From contig JADJMI010000025.1 of assembly GCA_016709665.1 (NCBI GenBank), forward strand, positions 1-17,486: DNA of 17,486 nt, in the 5' to 3' direction. Shown here piece after piece: positions 1-7,594 of the stretch (positions are counted from its first letter, which is position 1; each line of letters starts with the position of its first letter). The notes beneath the pieces were generated by a model, which worked only from the letters and a program-made list of their open reading frames with translations, was not told where the DNA came from and ran no database searches. A program made the position numbers and the translations under genes. This DNA comes from Betaproteobacteria bacterium. GTDB taxonomy: Bacteria; Pseudomonadota; Gammaproteobacteria; Burkholderiales; Usitatibacteraceae.

Positions 1-724
1 AACTGCCGGTCGACTTGCGCATCCTGGCCAGCGCCATGTCGACGGAGAGCGCGCTGCCGATCCAGCCGTTGCCATCCTCGAACGGGTGGATGGTCTCGAA
101 CCAGAGGTGGGAGATCGCGGCGCGCACCATGCCGTCTTGCGCATGGCCGCGAGCCCTCGCCAGGGCAGTCTCCTCCCACCAGCGCAGGAACGCGTTCATC
201 TGCGCGGGCACGGCAACGGCAGCCGGTGCCGTGTAGTGCGACCTCGCGTCCGATGGGCCCGCTCACGATCTGCATGGGCTCAGCGCCTTCGCGGTACTGC
301 CGACGGCGATCGGGCGGATGCCGCTCGTGCCGCCGGGAAAGAGCGCGGACTGCCAGCGCTGCGGCGTCGTGATCGAGGGCTGACTGGAACAGGCCGATGG
401 CGTCCTGCATCACGTCGAGCAGCCCCGTCGACGTGGCGGCTCGCGCGCGCGCGTCGCTTTCGTCGGCGGTGCCGAGCGGCGCATCACCGGACTTCTCACC
501 ACGGCCCAGTTCCAGCGCCTGGCCTTCGATGGCCGCGGTGGCGACGGCTTCCTCGGCCCGTCCCGCTGGCGATGCGGGCCGCCTCTTCGAAGCCGATTGC
601 ATGCAGCAGGCCCAGCACCCTGCCCTGTTCGCGCCGGGCGCGAAGCGGGCGCGGTCGCCAGCGCGCTGCTATCGACGCGAAACGCGGGCCACTCGGGGTG
701 CTGCCAGATCCAGTCTTGAGCCAT
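1..724 (-). CDS. Fic/DOC family protein with N-terminal DUF4172 domain (partial, frameshifted)
   Basis: Fic proteins usually transfer AMP or another nucleotide group to target proteins. Read on the minus strand from the ATG at 724, the N-terminus MAQDWIWQHPEWPAFRVDSS is typical of the DUF4172 wedge found before some Fic domains. A class II inhibitory motif of the form (S/T)xxxE(G/N) reads TAAIEG at 539-522. The Fic active-site loop reads HPFEDGNGWI at 88-59, preceded by AISHLWFETI. The usual motif is HPFxDGNGR, so the phosphate-binding Arg appears as Trp (TGG; one base from CGG). Several frame changes are needed between about residue 25 and the Fic loop, so the locus is broken as written. It continues past the left edge; the C-terminal winged helix usual in this family is not in the window. 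Family call is firm; activity is unknown. Confidence 0.85.
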
Positions 725-745
725 GTTCCGATCTTTGCGGATCAT

Positions 746-803
746 TATGAGCCGTATTATAGAATTGCGGCTCATAGCACAAATCGGCTCGGAAAATGAG
801 CCG
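746..803 (-). promoter_or_regulatory. fic promoter with four palindromic GAGCCG half-sites (likely operator)
   Basis: A perfect inverted repeat, TATGAGCCG (746-754) and CGGCTCATA (768-776), is followed by a second pair, CGGCTC (785-790) and GAGCCG (798-803). On the minus strand a perfect TATAAT -10 box (763-758) lies between the arms of the first repeat, with a -35-like TTGTGC about 15 nt further upstream, leading to the fic ATG at 724. A repressor bound here would cover the promoter. Autoregulation by the C-terminal winged helix of such Fic proteins is an inference. Confidence 0.7.
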
Positions 804-819
804 CTAATGTGCAGGCGGA

Positions 820-2424
820 TCAGGAGTCGTCTTCCGCCGTCAGTGCAGCACGGGCCGCCGGATCATCCGCCCCGGCAGCGCCAGTATGCTCGCCGCCATC
901 GATCACCACCTCGCCGTTCACCACCACCGTCGAGACGCCCGTCGCGTATTGATGGGGACTGTCGTAGGTGGCCACGTCGGCGATGCGCGCGGGGTCGAAC
1001 ACCATCGTCCGCGAAGCAGCCGGGCTTCAGCCAGCCGCGTTCCAACGTCCAGCCGAGCGCCTCGGCGCTGCCGCCCATCATCTTGTGCACGGCTTGGTGA
1101 GAGCAGGCGCAGGTCCCGCACGCAGGCGCCCAGCACCCGCGTGTGCGTCCCGTGAAGCGAGGGTGCGGCATGCCCTGGCTGGTGATGCCCTCAGTGGCGA
1201 GGAGTTGCCGTCGGAGCCCACGAGGATCCACGGCGTGCCGGTGATGGCGTTCACGTCCTCCTCGGCCATGGAGGTGACGAGGATGCGCGTGTGGCCCTTG
1301 TCCGAGAGGATGCAGTCGCACACCTGGTCCGAAGGCGTCGAGGCGCCGTTCGCGCGCGACATCGCCGATGGTGCGGCCGTTGATGGCCGGCTGGCTCGCG
1401 GAGATGGCGACGCGCACGGCGTCCCACGAAGGGATGCGGCCGAAGTTGTTGAGGCCGGCGCGGTCGATGTCCGCGCGAAGGCGTGCGCGCACCGATTCCT
1501 CCTTCAGCCGCTCCAGAATCGGGCCACGCCGCCTTCCTGCACCCAGGAGGGCGGGAGGTTTCGAAGGGGGTTGGTGCCCGTGTCGTACGGGTACTGGTCG
1601 CGATCGACGGGGATGCCCTGCGCGCGCGGCCGCGATCTCCTCGAGCAGCACCTTCGCGCGGCCCCAGTTGTCCATGCCGGAGAGCTTCAGGTGCGCCGAT
1701 CTGCACGTGCACGCCCGTCTGCCGCGCGACGTCGATCGCCTCGCGCACCGCCTCGAAGACGCCGGGGCCTTCGTCGCGGATATTGCGTGGAGTACCGGGC
1801 GCCATGCTTCGCGAGGATGCGCGCGAGGGTGTGGATCTCCTCCGGGCCGCATTGGCCCCGGCGCGGTGAAGAGCCCGGAGGAAAAGCCCAGGGCGCCCGC
1901 CGCGAGCGCTTCCTCGAGAAGGCTCGCCATCTGCTGCAGCTCCTCCGCCGTCGCCGCCCGCCGCGCCATGCCCACCGTCATGAGGCGCAGCGTGTTGTGG
2001 CCCACCTGCGGAACCACGTTCACCGCGGTGGCCGGGTAGGTGTCGAGGTAGTCGGCGAAGCTCGTGTCCTTCATCGGCAGCCAAGGGGCGCTGGCGGAGA
2101 GGTATTCCTTGAGCATCGCCGAGGTGCCGGGCAGCGCCGGCGCGATGGAAAGCCGCAGTTGCCCACCACCTCCGTCGTCACGCCCTGGCGGATCTTGGAT
2201 TCGGCGCGCGGGTTGAGGGGGAGCGTGTAGTCCGAGTGGGTGTGGATGTCGATGAAGCCGGGGGCGACCACCTGGCCGCGTGCGTCGATCTCGCGCTTGG
2301 CCGTGCGCGTGGAGCCGGGCGCGATCTCCGTGATGCGGGCTCCAGCGATGACGACGTCGGCTTCCCGCCCCGGCGCGCCCGTGCCATCCAGCACGCGGCC
2401 GCCGCGGATCAGCAGGTCATCCAT
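820..2424 (-). CDS. N-acyl-D-amino-acid deacylase / D-aminoacylase family amidohydrolase (frameshifted)
   Basis: Zinc amidohydrolase of the D-aminoacylase family, which removes acyl groups from N-acyl-D-amino acids. From the ATG at 2424 the N-terminus reads MDDLLIRGGRVLDGTGAPG, then the metal-binding strand GFIDIHTHSD and GVTTEVVGNCGF. Other frames carry LGFSSGLFTAPG, THIRDEG, VQIAHLKLSG and the late metal-Asp strand VGSDG. The C-terminus is VFDPARIADVATYDSPHQYA, with the stop at 820-822. The total span matches a protein of about 530 residues, normal for the family. At least five frame changes occur. Two can be placed: TTCTCC appears as TTTCC after GNCGF (about 2155), and an extra A breaks STHIRD (about 1783). 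It starts 7 nt after the Bug receptor stop, so the two are probably one operon. The exact substrate cannot be read from sequence. Confidence 0.85.
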
Positions 2425-2431
2425 GGCGGGG

Positions 2432-3427
2432 CTACTCGCGCTTGATGCCGGCGTCGCGGATGGTCTTGCGCCACTTCTCGAGATCTCGCACGACCGCGTT
2501 GGCCACGGTCTCGGGCTTGCCGTCGGAGGCTTCCGACTGGAACTTGGCGAGGCGCTCGCGCACGTCCGGCTTGGCGAGCATCTTGCCCATCTCGTTCGAG
2601 AGGAACGCGACGATCTCCTTGGGCATGTTGGGCGGCCCGAAGAGCGCCTGCCAGGTGACGGCGGAATAGCCGGGCAGGCCCGATTCCGCGACCGTGGGCA
2701 TGTCCGGAAGGCCGGGTTTCCTCTGCGTATCCGTGATGGCGAGCATCTTCAGCTTGCCCGCCTGCACCGGCGGCAGCGACACCGAGAGGGTGTGGAACAT
2801 CACCTGCACGTGTCCGCCCACCATGGCGGTGACGGCCGGCGCGGAGCCCTGGTAGGGGACGTGCGTCATGTCCACGCCCGCCTGCACCTTGAAGAGTTCG
2901 CCCGCCAGGTGCGAGATGGAGCCGTTGCCGAAGGAGGCCATGTTGAGCGTGCCGGGCTTCGCCTTGGCGAGGGCGATCAGTTCCTTCACCGAGTTGGCCG
3001 GCACGGAGGGGTGGACGATGACCGACATGGGCTCCACCGCCAGCATGGCGATGGGCGTCACGTCCCTGATCGGGTCCCACTTGAGGGTGTTGTAGGCCGC
3101 GTTGCCGGGCACGGTGCTCGCGGTGCCGACGATGAGGGTGTAGCCGTCCGGGGCGGCGCGCACCACCTGCTCGTGGGCGATGGAGCCGGAGGCGCCGGGG
3201 ACGTTGGTGACGACGAAGGTCTGCTTGGTGGCCTCCGAAAGATGCTGGGCGGCCATGCGGGCGACGATGTCCGTGGCGCCGCCGGGGGGGAAGGGGACGA
3301 CGATGGTGACCGTCTTGTTGGGGTAGGCCTGGGCTGTTGCCGTGGCCGGCGCGAGGACGGATGCGATCGTGAGGGTGGCGGCGAGGAGGGCTTTCAACGG
3401 CGTTCGAACGGCGAACAGCGGAGGCAT
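2432..3427 (-). CDS. Bug-family tripartite tricarboxylate transporter substrate-binding protein (TctC-like)
   Basis: Periplasmic receptor of 331 residues, the usual length for the family. These proteins bind carboxylates or related small acids for TTT importers or sensing. The first ~33 residues form a signal peptide with hydrophobic core LLAATLTIASVLA and a TATAQA cleavage region. The mature start YPNKTVTIVVPFPPGGATD is the Bug signature, followed by VPGASGSIA and VPYQGSAPAVTAMVGG. The start at 3427 was chosen over an in-frame upstream ATG (3526) because it begins the signal peptide and has AGGAG a few bases upstream. The reading frame is intact, unlike the deacylase downstream. No membrane TTT subunits lie nearby, which is common for orphan Bug genes. 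The shared operon suggests an N-acyl amino acid or related ligand, by inference only. Confidence 0.95.
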   Translation of the reverse strand: MPPLFAVRTPLKALLAATLTIASVLAPATATAQAYPNKTVTIVVPFPPGGATDIVARMAAQHLSEATKQTFVVTNVPGASGSIAHEQVVRAAPDGYTLIVGTASTVPGNAAYNTLKWDPIRDVTPIAMLAVEPMSVIVHPSVPANSVKELIALAKAKPGTLNMASFGNGSISHLAGELFKVQAGVDMTHVPYQGSAPAVTAMVGGHVQVMFHTLSVSLPPVQAGKLKMLAITDTQRKPGLPDMPTVAESGLPGYSAVTWQALFGPPNMPKEIVAFLSNEMGKMLAKPDVRERLAKFQSEASDGKPETVANAVVRDLEKWRKTIRDAGIKRE

Positions 3428-3543
3428 GGCGGTGCTCCTGGGCTGGGGGGGGATGGCAGAAGGGTCGCATGGATCGGTTCGCGGAGCCAAGGTCGAAGTC
3501 GCTGTCGAAAGGCGGGCGCAGAGCATGCATGTCTGCCCATACC

Positions 3544-3565
3544 GGGCCGGACAAGGTCCCGGCCC
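3544..3565. repeat. Inverted repeat in the bugT-3708 intergenic region
   Basis: GGGCCGG (3544-3550) and CCGGCCC (3559-3565) are separated by 8 nt. There is no T-run on either side, so it is not a convincing intrinsic terminator. The rest of 3428-3707 shows no further coding gene or clear promoter that I can support. Confidence 0.35.
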
Positions 3566-3707
3566 ATGCGCCCGTTCGCTGCATTACACTTTCGAGGATT
3601 GTCCGTCCCACCAAGAGCGCCGCGCAGGAACGCCACCTGAACATCGAAACGTCACCCGCCCGACAGGTCCTTCAGCGCTGCCGACGCGGCATCTCGCGTG
3701 TCCAGCG

Positions 3708-4004
3708 GTGCTGACGTTTCTCGACCGCTTGCCTTGGATCTGGTTGCTGCTGTTGGCGGCGTGGATGGCCATTGCGCCGATCACGCCTGAACCTCATCTC
3801 GTCGAGAAACTGCGCCTTCTTGTCCAAGGCGCCTTGGTACGCCCGCTCGACATCTTCGACTTGGTCATGCATGCGACGCCGTTGCTGCTGGTGGCATTCA
3901 AGCTTTGGAGGCAGTTGCGCGCGAGCCGGCCTGACCTACCGGGCTGTCCCCCCCGGCCTAACGGGCCCGTGCGCTTGGCCGCTCGAGATTCAGGCTCGCC
4001 TTGA
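3708..4004 (+). CDS. Small two-helix membrane protein (type often labelled 'RND transporter')
   Basis: A short protein of 98 residues from a GTG start, MLTFLDRLPWIW. Hydrophobic helix 1 is about residues 8-25 (LPWIWLLLLAAWMAIAPI). The conserved stretch EPHLVEKLRLLVQGAL...RPLDIFDLVMH follows, then helix 2, ATPLLLVAFKLW. I recognise this pattern from small proteobacterial proteins that databases label 'RND transporter', although they are far too short to be one; the real role is unknown. The GTG at 3708 fits the usual N-terminus of the family, but no strong ribosome binding site precedes it and the same frame is open far upstream. The last ~28 residues are basic and unlike the family, so the true stop may have been missed through an indel. 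It converges with nrdJ. Confidence 0.6.
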   Translation: MLTFLDRLPWIWLLLLAAWMAIAPITPEPHLVEKLRLLVQGALVRPLDIFDLVMHATPLLLVAFKLWRQLRASRPDLPGCPPRPNGPVRLAARDSGSP

Positions 4005-4007
4005 AGC

Positions 4008-4036
4008 AAAAAGGGCCAACCCACGGGTTGGCCCTT
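4008..4036 (-). terminator. Intrinsic terminator of nrdJ
   Basis: On the minus strand a perfect stem, GGGCCAAC with GTTGGCCC (4034-4027 with 4020-4013) and a 6-nt loop, extended by two A-T pairs, runs straight into TTTTT (4012-4008). It lies about 35 nt after the nrdJ stop. The plus strand has no T-run, so it serves the minus-strand gene. Confidence 0.85.
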
Positions 4037-4070
4037 CGGACTGCAGAAGCCTGCCTTGCCAGGAACTAGC

Positions 4071-7000
4071 CTACCCGCAAGTCCCCACCCACCCGCAAGC
4101 ACTGCAGAAATCGCAGCCATCCTTGCGAATCACCGTCATGTTCCCGCACTCCCCGCACTTGGTGCCCTTCATCAGCGCCGGCTCGTCCTTCCCGCGCGGT
4201 GACTCCAGGATCCCCATCTCCTGCTTCGGGTAGCCCTTCTCGTCCAGCACGCCGAGCATGTTGTAGCGGTGGATCACCAGGCGCGCGAGGTACGCGACGG
4301 TTGACGGCCAGTTCTGCTGCCGACGCTCGCCGGGGACGAAAGCCATGAAGTCACCGAGCGGCTCGCTGTAATCGAGCAGCTTCCGCAGCTTCATCCCGAT
4401 CCAAGCCGGGTCCATCACGCGCATGTCCAGCGAGAGCAGCTTCGCGAGTCCGTCGAGCGCGCGCGGGTAGTGACCCGAGAGCCACATCGAATACGGCCGC
4501 GTGCCGCCATCGGGCATGTGCATTTCCTTGAGGCCCACCACGAACTCCTCGCCGGAGGCCGGGTTCGCGATGTCCACCGTCCACGCGAGCGTGCCGTCGG
4601 TGCCGGTGCGCGGCTCCTCCAGGCTGAACATCGCGTCCAGCAGCGGGGATTCGCCCGGGTCGTCGAAAGCCTTGAGCGATTCGCAGCGCAGCCGCACCAC
4701 CTGGCCCAGCGCGGAGACCATGCTCGGCACGCGGCGCTTCTCGCCGTGCGGCGGCATGCGCATGTCGAAGCCGTCGTCACCCACCGTGAGGGCGAGGGCG
4801 TCCAGCTTCATCTTGAGCCACGCGCGGTCGTTGGCGCGCATGTCCATGGAGAGCGTCTTCGCCACGGCGCCCAGGCCGCGCGGCTGCTCGGCGCCGTTCA
4901 CCCACACCTCGAACGGGAAGGCGCGGTGCGCCTCGCCTTCGACGTGCCCGATGAAGAGCGCGAACTTGCCCACGGGCGAATCCACCATGTACGTCCACGC
5001 CGGGTTGCCCTCGGGCAGCTCGGGGCGGCCGGGCCAGCGGAGCGATGCGAGCACCGGCTCCGGCAGCGACTTGATCGCCAGGCGGCGGTTCATCGCGTCG
5101 GCGGGCGTGATCACGGGCTTGGCCGGCTCGACGGGCTTCGCGGGCTCCGTGGAGAGCACCGAGCCCAGCACGCTGTTGGGGCGATAGGTGGCCAGGCCCT
5201 TCAGGCCCGCCTTCCACGCGGAAAGGTACAGCCCCTCGAACTCCGTGTACGGGTAGTCCTCGGGCACGTTCACCGTCTTGGAGATGCTCGTGTCCACGTA
5301 CGGCGCCACCGCGGCCACCATGGCCTTGTGCGCCTCGGCGCTGATCTCGAGCGCCGTCACGAACCACGGCGGCAGCTTCGCGTTCTCGCCGTTGATGAAC
5401 TTGTAGAGGCGGAAGGCGTGGTCCTCGACGCGGAATTCCTTGTGCGTGCCGTCGGCCATGCGCTTCTTGCGAGTGTACGTCCACGAGAACGGGGGCTCGA
5501 TGCCGTTGGACGCGTTGTCCGCGAAGGCGAGCGAGATGGTGCCCGTGGGCGCGATCGACAGCAGGTGCGAATTGCGGATGCCGTGCTTGCGCACCTTGTC
5601 CTTCACTTCCTGCGGCAGGCGCGAGGCGAAATTGCCGCCGGACAGGTACAGGTCCGCATTGAAGAGCGGGAAGGCGCCGCGTTCCGAGGCGAGCTCCACG
5701 CTGGCCATGTACGAGCGGTCGCGCAGGTATTCGCTGATCTTGGAGCCCATGGCGCGGGCTTCTTCCGTGTCGTACGCCAGGCGCAGCATGAGGAGCGCAT
5801 CGCCCAGCCCCGTGAAGCCCAGGCCCACGCGGCGCTTGCTGGCGGCCTCGGCGCGTTGCTGCGGCAGCGGCCACGGCGTCACGTCGAGCACGTTGTCCAG
5901 CATGCGGATCGAGACGTCGATCACCTTGCCGAAGCCTTCGAAATCGAACGCTCCTCGCGAGGTTCTTCGAAGGGCGGGGACCCCGGCAGGCGGGGGCCGG
6001 AGGGTGTTCCGGCCGCGGGCGGAGGCCGGGCCGCGCGGGGGGCGCGCCGCGGCCCCGCGGCCGGCCCACCCCCCCGCCCCGAGGAGCCGGGTCCCCTCGG
6101 CCCCGCCCGGGCCGCCGGCCGGGCCGCCCGTCGTAGCAGCCTGCGTGGAAGGGCTGGCCACGCGCCTTCGGGAAGGGAAGCGCGCCACGGGGGCGTTCCG
6201 ATGGATCTGCCCGATGCAGGCGACCGAGCATGCCGGCACGGCGCGCAGGGGCCCTGCGTCGGCGCACCGAGCTTGTCCTGCGTGCGAAGAGGCGGCGCAG
6301 GAGGGGACACGGCGGGCGAGCCGGGGCGGGGCGCACGGGGCCGGCCGCCCCACCCACGCCCGCGGCGCCCACGCCCACGGGCGGGCGCGCCGGCGGCGAG
6401 CCGCGGGGGGCCGCGCGCGCGCGGGGGCCGGGCAGCGCGTGGCTTCGATGGACTCGCAGTAATAAAGGTTGTTGTCGCGGTTGATGCGGTCCAGGAAAAG
6501 AATCCCGGGCTCGGCGTGGTCGTACGTCGAGCGCATCACCTGGTCCCACAGGTCCTGGGCGCGCACCTTGCGGTACACCCACAGGCCGTCGCCACGCTGG
6601 TACGCACCGGCGTCCTTCACCTCCTGCGAGGGGGCCGCGCGGTGGACCAGCTCCACGTCGCCGTCGGCTTCCACGGCGCGCATGAACGCGTCCGTCACAC
6701 CGACGGAAACGTTGAAATTGGTGAGGTCGCCCTTGTCCTTGGCGTGGATGAAGCGCTCGATGTCCGGGTGGTCGCAGCGCAGCACGCCCATCTGCGCGCC
6801 GCGGCGGGCGCCGGCGGATTCGACGGTCTCGCAGGACTGGTCGAACACACGCATATAGGAGACGGGGCCGCTCGCGCGCGAATTGGTGCCCTTCACCCAC
6901 GCGCCCTCGGGGCGGATGGAGCTGAAGTCGTAGCCCACGCCACCGCCGCGGCGCATGGTCTCCGCGGCTTCCGCGAGCGCCGTGTAGATGCCGGGGCGGC

Positions 7001-7322
7001 CGTCGTTCAGCTCGGTGATCGAATCACCGACGGGCTGCACGAAGCAGTTGATGAGGGTGGCGGTGAGGCTCGTGCCGGCGGCGCTGTTGATGCGGCCGGC
7101 CGGGATGAAGCCGTTCTCTTGCGCCTCGAGGAACTTCGCTTCCCAATGGGTGCGGCGGTCCTCGGATTCGTTCTGCGCCAGGGCCTTGGCGACCCGTTGG
7201 CGCACTTCGCGAATGGAAGTTTCACCGTCCTTCGCGTACTTCTCGATGAGAACTTCGGTGCTGATTTCCTGGGCGGGGAGCTTGGAAATATCGGTTGCTT
7301 CGCGGGACTTGGCCACGCTCAT
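4071..7322 (-). CDS. nrdJ: Vitamin B12-dependent (class II) ribonucleotide reductase, with active-site segment replaced
   Basis: NrdJ makes deoxyribonucleotides using adenosylcobalamin and works with or without oxygen. The frame is open for 1083 codons. Residues 1-295 match the family (ENGFIPAGRI, AAGTSLTATLINCFV, RRGGGVGYDFSSIRP, SAGARRGAQMG, GILFLDRINRDNNLYYCESIEAT). Residues 459 onward match again (FDFEGFGKVIDVSIRMLDNV, KRRVGLGFTGLGDALLML, SIAPTGTISLAF). Two TSCPD-type repeats follow (about 779-890 and 910-1015), then a Cys-rich tail (KCGECG...DGCDFCSACGWVGTCG). Residues 296-458 are unrelated, Arg/Pro/Ala-rich, and stand where the active-site loop NPCAEQ...CC should be, so the radical Cys and catalytic Glu are missing. 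Without that segment the length would be about 950, the family norm. The ATG at 7322 has GAGGGGG upstream. As written the enzyme would be inactive. Confidence 0.93.
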   Translation of the reverse strand: MSVAKSREATDISKLPAQEISTEVLIEKYAKDGETSIREVRQRVAKALAQNESEDRRTHWEAKFLEAQENGFIPAGRINSAAGTSLTATLINCFVQPVGDSITELNDGRPGIYTALAEAAETMRRGGGVGYDFSSIRPEGAWVKGTNSRASGPVSYMRVFDQSCETVESAGARRGAQMGVLRCDHPDIERFIHAKDKGDLTNFNVSVGVTDAFMRAVEADGDVELVHRAAPSQEVKDAGAYQRGDGLWVYRKVRAQDLWDQVMRSTYDHAEPGILFLDRINRDNNLYYCESIEATRCPAPARARPPAARRRRARPWAWAPRAWVGRPAPCAPPRLARRVPSCAASSHAGQARCADAGPLRAVPACSVACIGQIHRNAPVARFPSRRRVASPSTQAATTGGPAGGPGGAEGTRLLGAGGWAGRGAAARPPRGPASARGRNTLRPPPAGVPALRRTSRGAFDFEGFGKVIDVSIRMLDNVLDVTPWPLPQQRAEAASKRRVGLGFTGLGDALLMLRLAYDTEEARAMGSKISEYLRDRSYMASVELASERGAFPLFNADLYLSGGNFASRLPQEVKDKVRKHGIRNSHLLSIAPTGTISLAFADNASNGIEPPFSWTYTRKKRMADGTHKEFRVEDHAFRLYKFINGENAKLPPWFVTALEISAEAHKAMVAAVAPYVDTSISKTVNVPEDYPYTEFEGLYLSAWKAGLKGLATYRPNSVLGSVLSTEPAKPVEPAKPVITPADAMNRRLAIKSLPEPVLASLRWPGRPELPEGNPAWTYMVDSPVGKFALFIGHVEGEAHRAFPFEVWVNGAEQPRGLGAVAKTLSMDMRANDRAWLKMKLDALALTVGDDGFDMRMPPHGEKRRVPSMVSALGQVVRLRCESLKAFDDPGESPLLDAMFSLEEPRTGTDGTLAWTVDIANPASGEEFVVGLKEMHMPDGGTRPYSMWLSGHYPRALDGLAKLLSLDMRVMDPAWIGMKLRKLLDYSEPLGDFMAFVPGERRQQNWPSTVAYLARLVIHRYNMLGVLDEKGYPKQEMGILESPRGKDEPALMKGTKCGECGNMTVIRKDGCDFCSACGWVGTCG
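5949..6437. other. Very GC-rich in-frame segment replacing the nrdJ active-site loop
   Basis: Two blocks of very high GC (counted by eye: 55/60 at 6001-6060, 55/60 at 6061-6120, 57/60 at 6361-6420) flank a core at about 6130-6300 with ordinary GC (44/60 at 6181-6240). The segment is 489 bp, a multiple of three, with no stop in the nrdJ frame. It is not a clean insertion, because about 34 residues of NrdJ are missing from both sides. I see no intein motifs, intron structure, target-site duplication or terminal repeats, and no recognisable protein in the core. Confidence 0.8.
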
Positions 7323-7346
7323 GGAGGATCCCCCTCGACTTGCTGA

Positions 7347-7352
7347 TTTATA
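7347..7352 (-). promoter_or_regulatory. Possible -10 element of nrdJ
   Basis: On the minus strand TATAAA (7352-7347) lies about 25 nt before the nrdJ ATG. No good -35 box is found at normal spacing, which would fit an activator-dependent promoter. Confidence 0.35.
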
Positions 7353-7417
7353 GTGGTTCGCCGGCTTTCTGGGCGCCGAGCGGACTGACGATTCTCCGCA
7401 GGCACCCCCAGCCAGCC

Positions 7418-7431
7418 TTGATCTACGTCAA
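7418..7431. promoter_or_regulatory. FNR/ANR/Dnr-like box upstream of nrdJ
   Basis: TTGAT-CTAC-GTCAA differs from the FNR-family consensus TTGAT-N4-ATCAA at one position. It overlaps the nearer NrdR box by three bases. Oxygen-responsive control of a class II reductase is plausible, but its distance from the proposed -10 (about 75 bp) is not a standard activating position. Confidence 0.5.
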
Positions 7432-7444
7432 CTAGATCGTGTGC
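7429..7444. promoter_or_regulatory. NrdR box 1 (proximal to nrdJ)
   Basis: CAACTAGATCGTGTGC shares 11 of 13 core bases with box 2 (ACTAnATCnTGTG). Its centre lies exactly 32 bp from the centre of box 2, the three-helical-turn spacing typical of NrdR box pairs that repress ribonucleotide reductase genes. Confidence 0.7.
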
Positions 7445-7460
7445 TACGGCTTTGTGAAAG

Positions 7461-7476
7461 CCACTACATCTTGTGG
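7461..7476. promoter_or_regulatory. NrdR box 2 (distal to nrdJ)
   Basis: CCACTACATCTTGTGG fits the NrdR consensus aCACwAtATaTwGTGt at all strongly conserved positions. It is the core of a longer palindrome, AAAGCCAC (7457-7464) and GTGGCTTT (7473-7480). Confidence 0.8.
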
Positions 7477-7509
7477 CTTTACGCTGAAATGTTCAAGCAC
7501 TTTCTCAGG

Positions 7510-7531
7510 TTCCGGGGCGTAACCCCCGGAA
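7510..7531 (+). other. Hairpin in the region upstream of msrA
   Basis: TTCCGGGG (7510-7517) pairs with CCCCGGAA (7524-7531) across a 6-nt loop. No T-run follows. It may lie in the msrA 5' leader; its function is unknown. Confidence 0.4.
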
Positions 7532-7594
7532 TCGCGAAAGGAAGTTGAAAATGGGGCGACTCACCCCCCTGATTCCCACACTATTGGAGTGCTG

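Noticed and set aside
86..799. Plus-strand open frame across the fic locus
   Set aside because: Arg/Pro-rich product with no family resemblance; antisense to recognisable Fic/DUF4172 sequence.
2240..3640. A long plus-strand open frame opposite the Bug receptor
   Set aside because: Low-complexity His/Gly/Arg product antisense to an intact, well-recognised gene; shadow frame.
5949..6437. Intein or intron inside nrdJ
   Set aside because: No Cys/Ser start with a C-terminal His-Asn junction, no homing nuclease, no intron core that I can see, and the flanking NrdJ residues are lost, so removal would not restore the protein.
4470..7346. A very long open frame on the plus strand opposite nrdJ (over 900 codons)
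   Set aside because: It is antisense to clear NrdJ coding sequence, rich in Arg, His and Gly, and follows from the third-position GC bias of the real gene.
7323..7594. Cobalamin riboswitch upstream of the B12-dependent reductase
   Set aside because: No B12-box-like sequence or multi-stem leader was found; the region is explained by NrdR and FNR-like sites.
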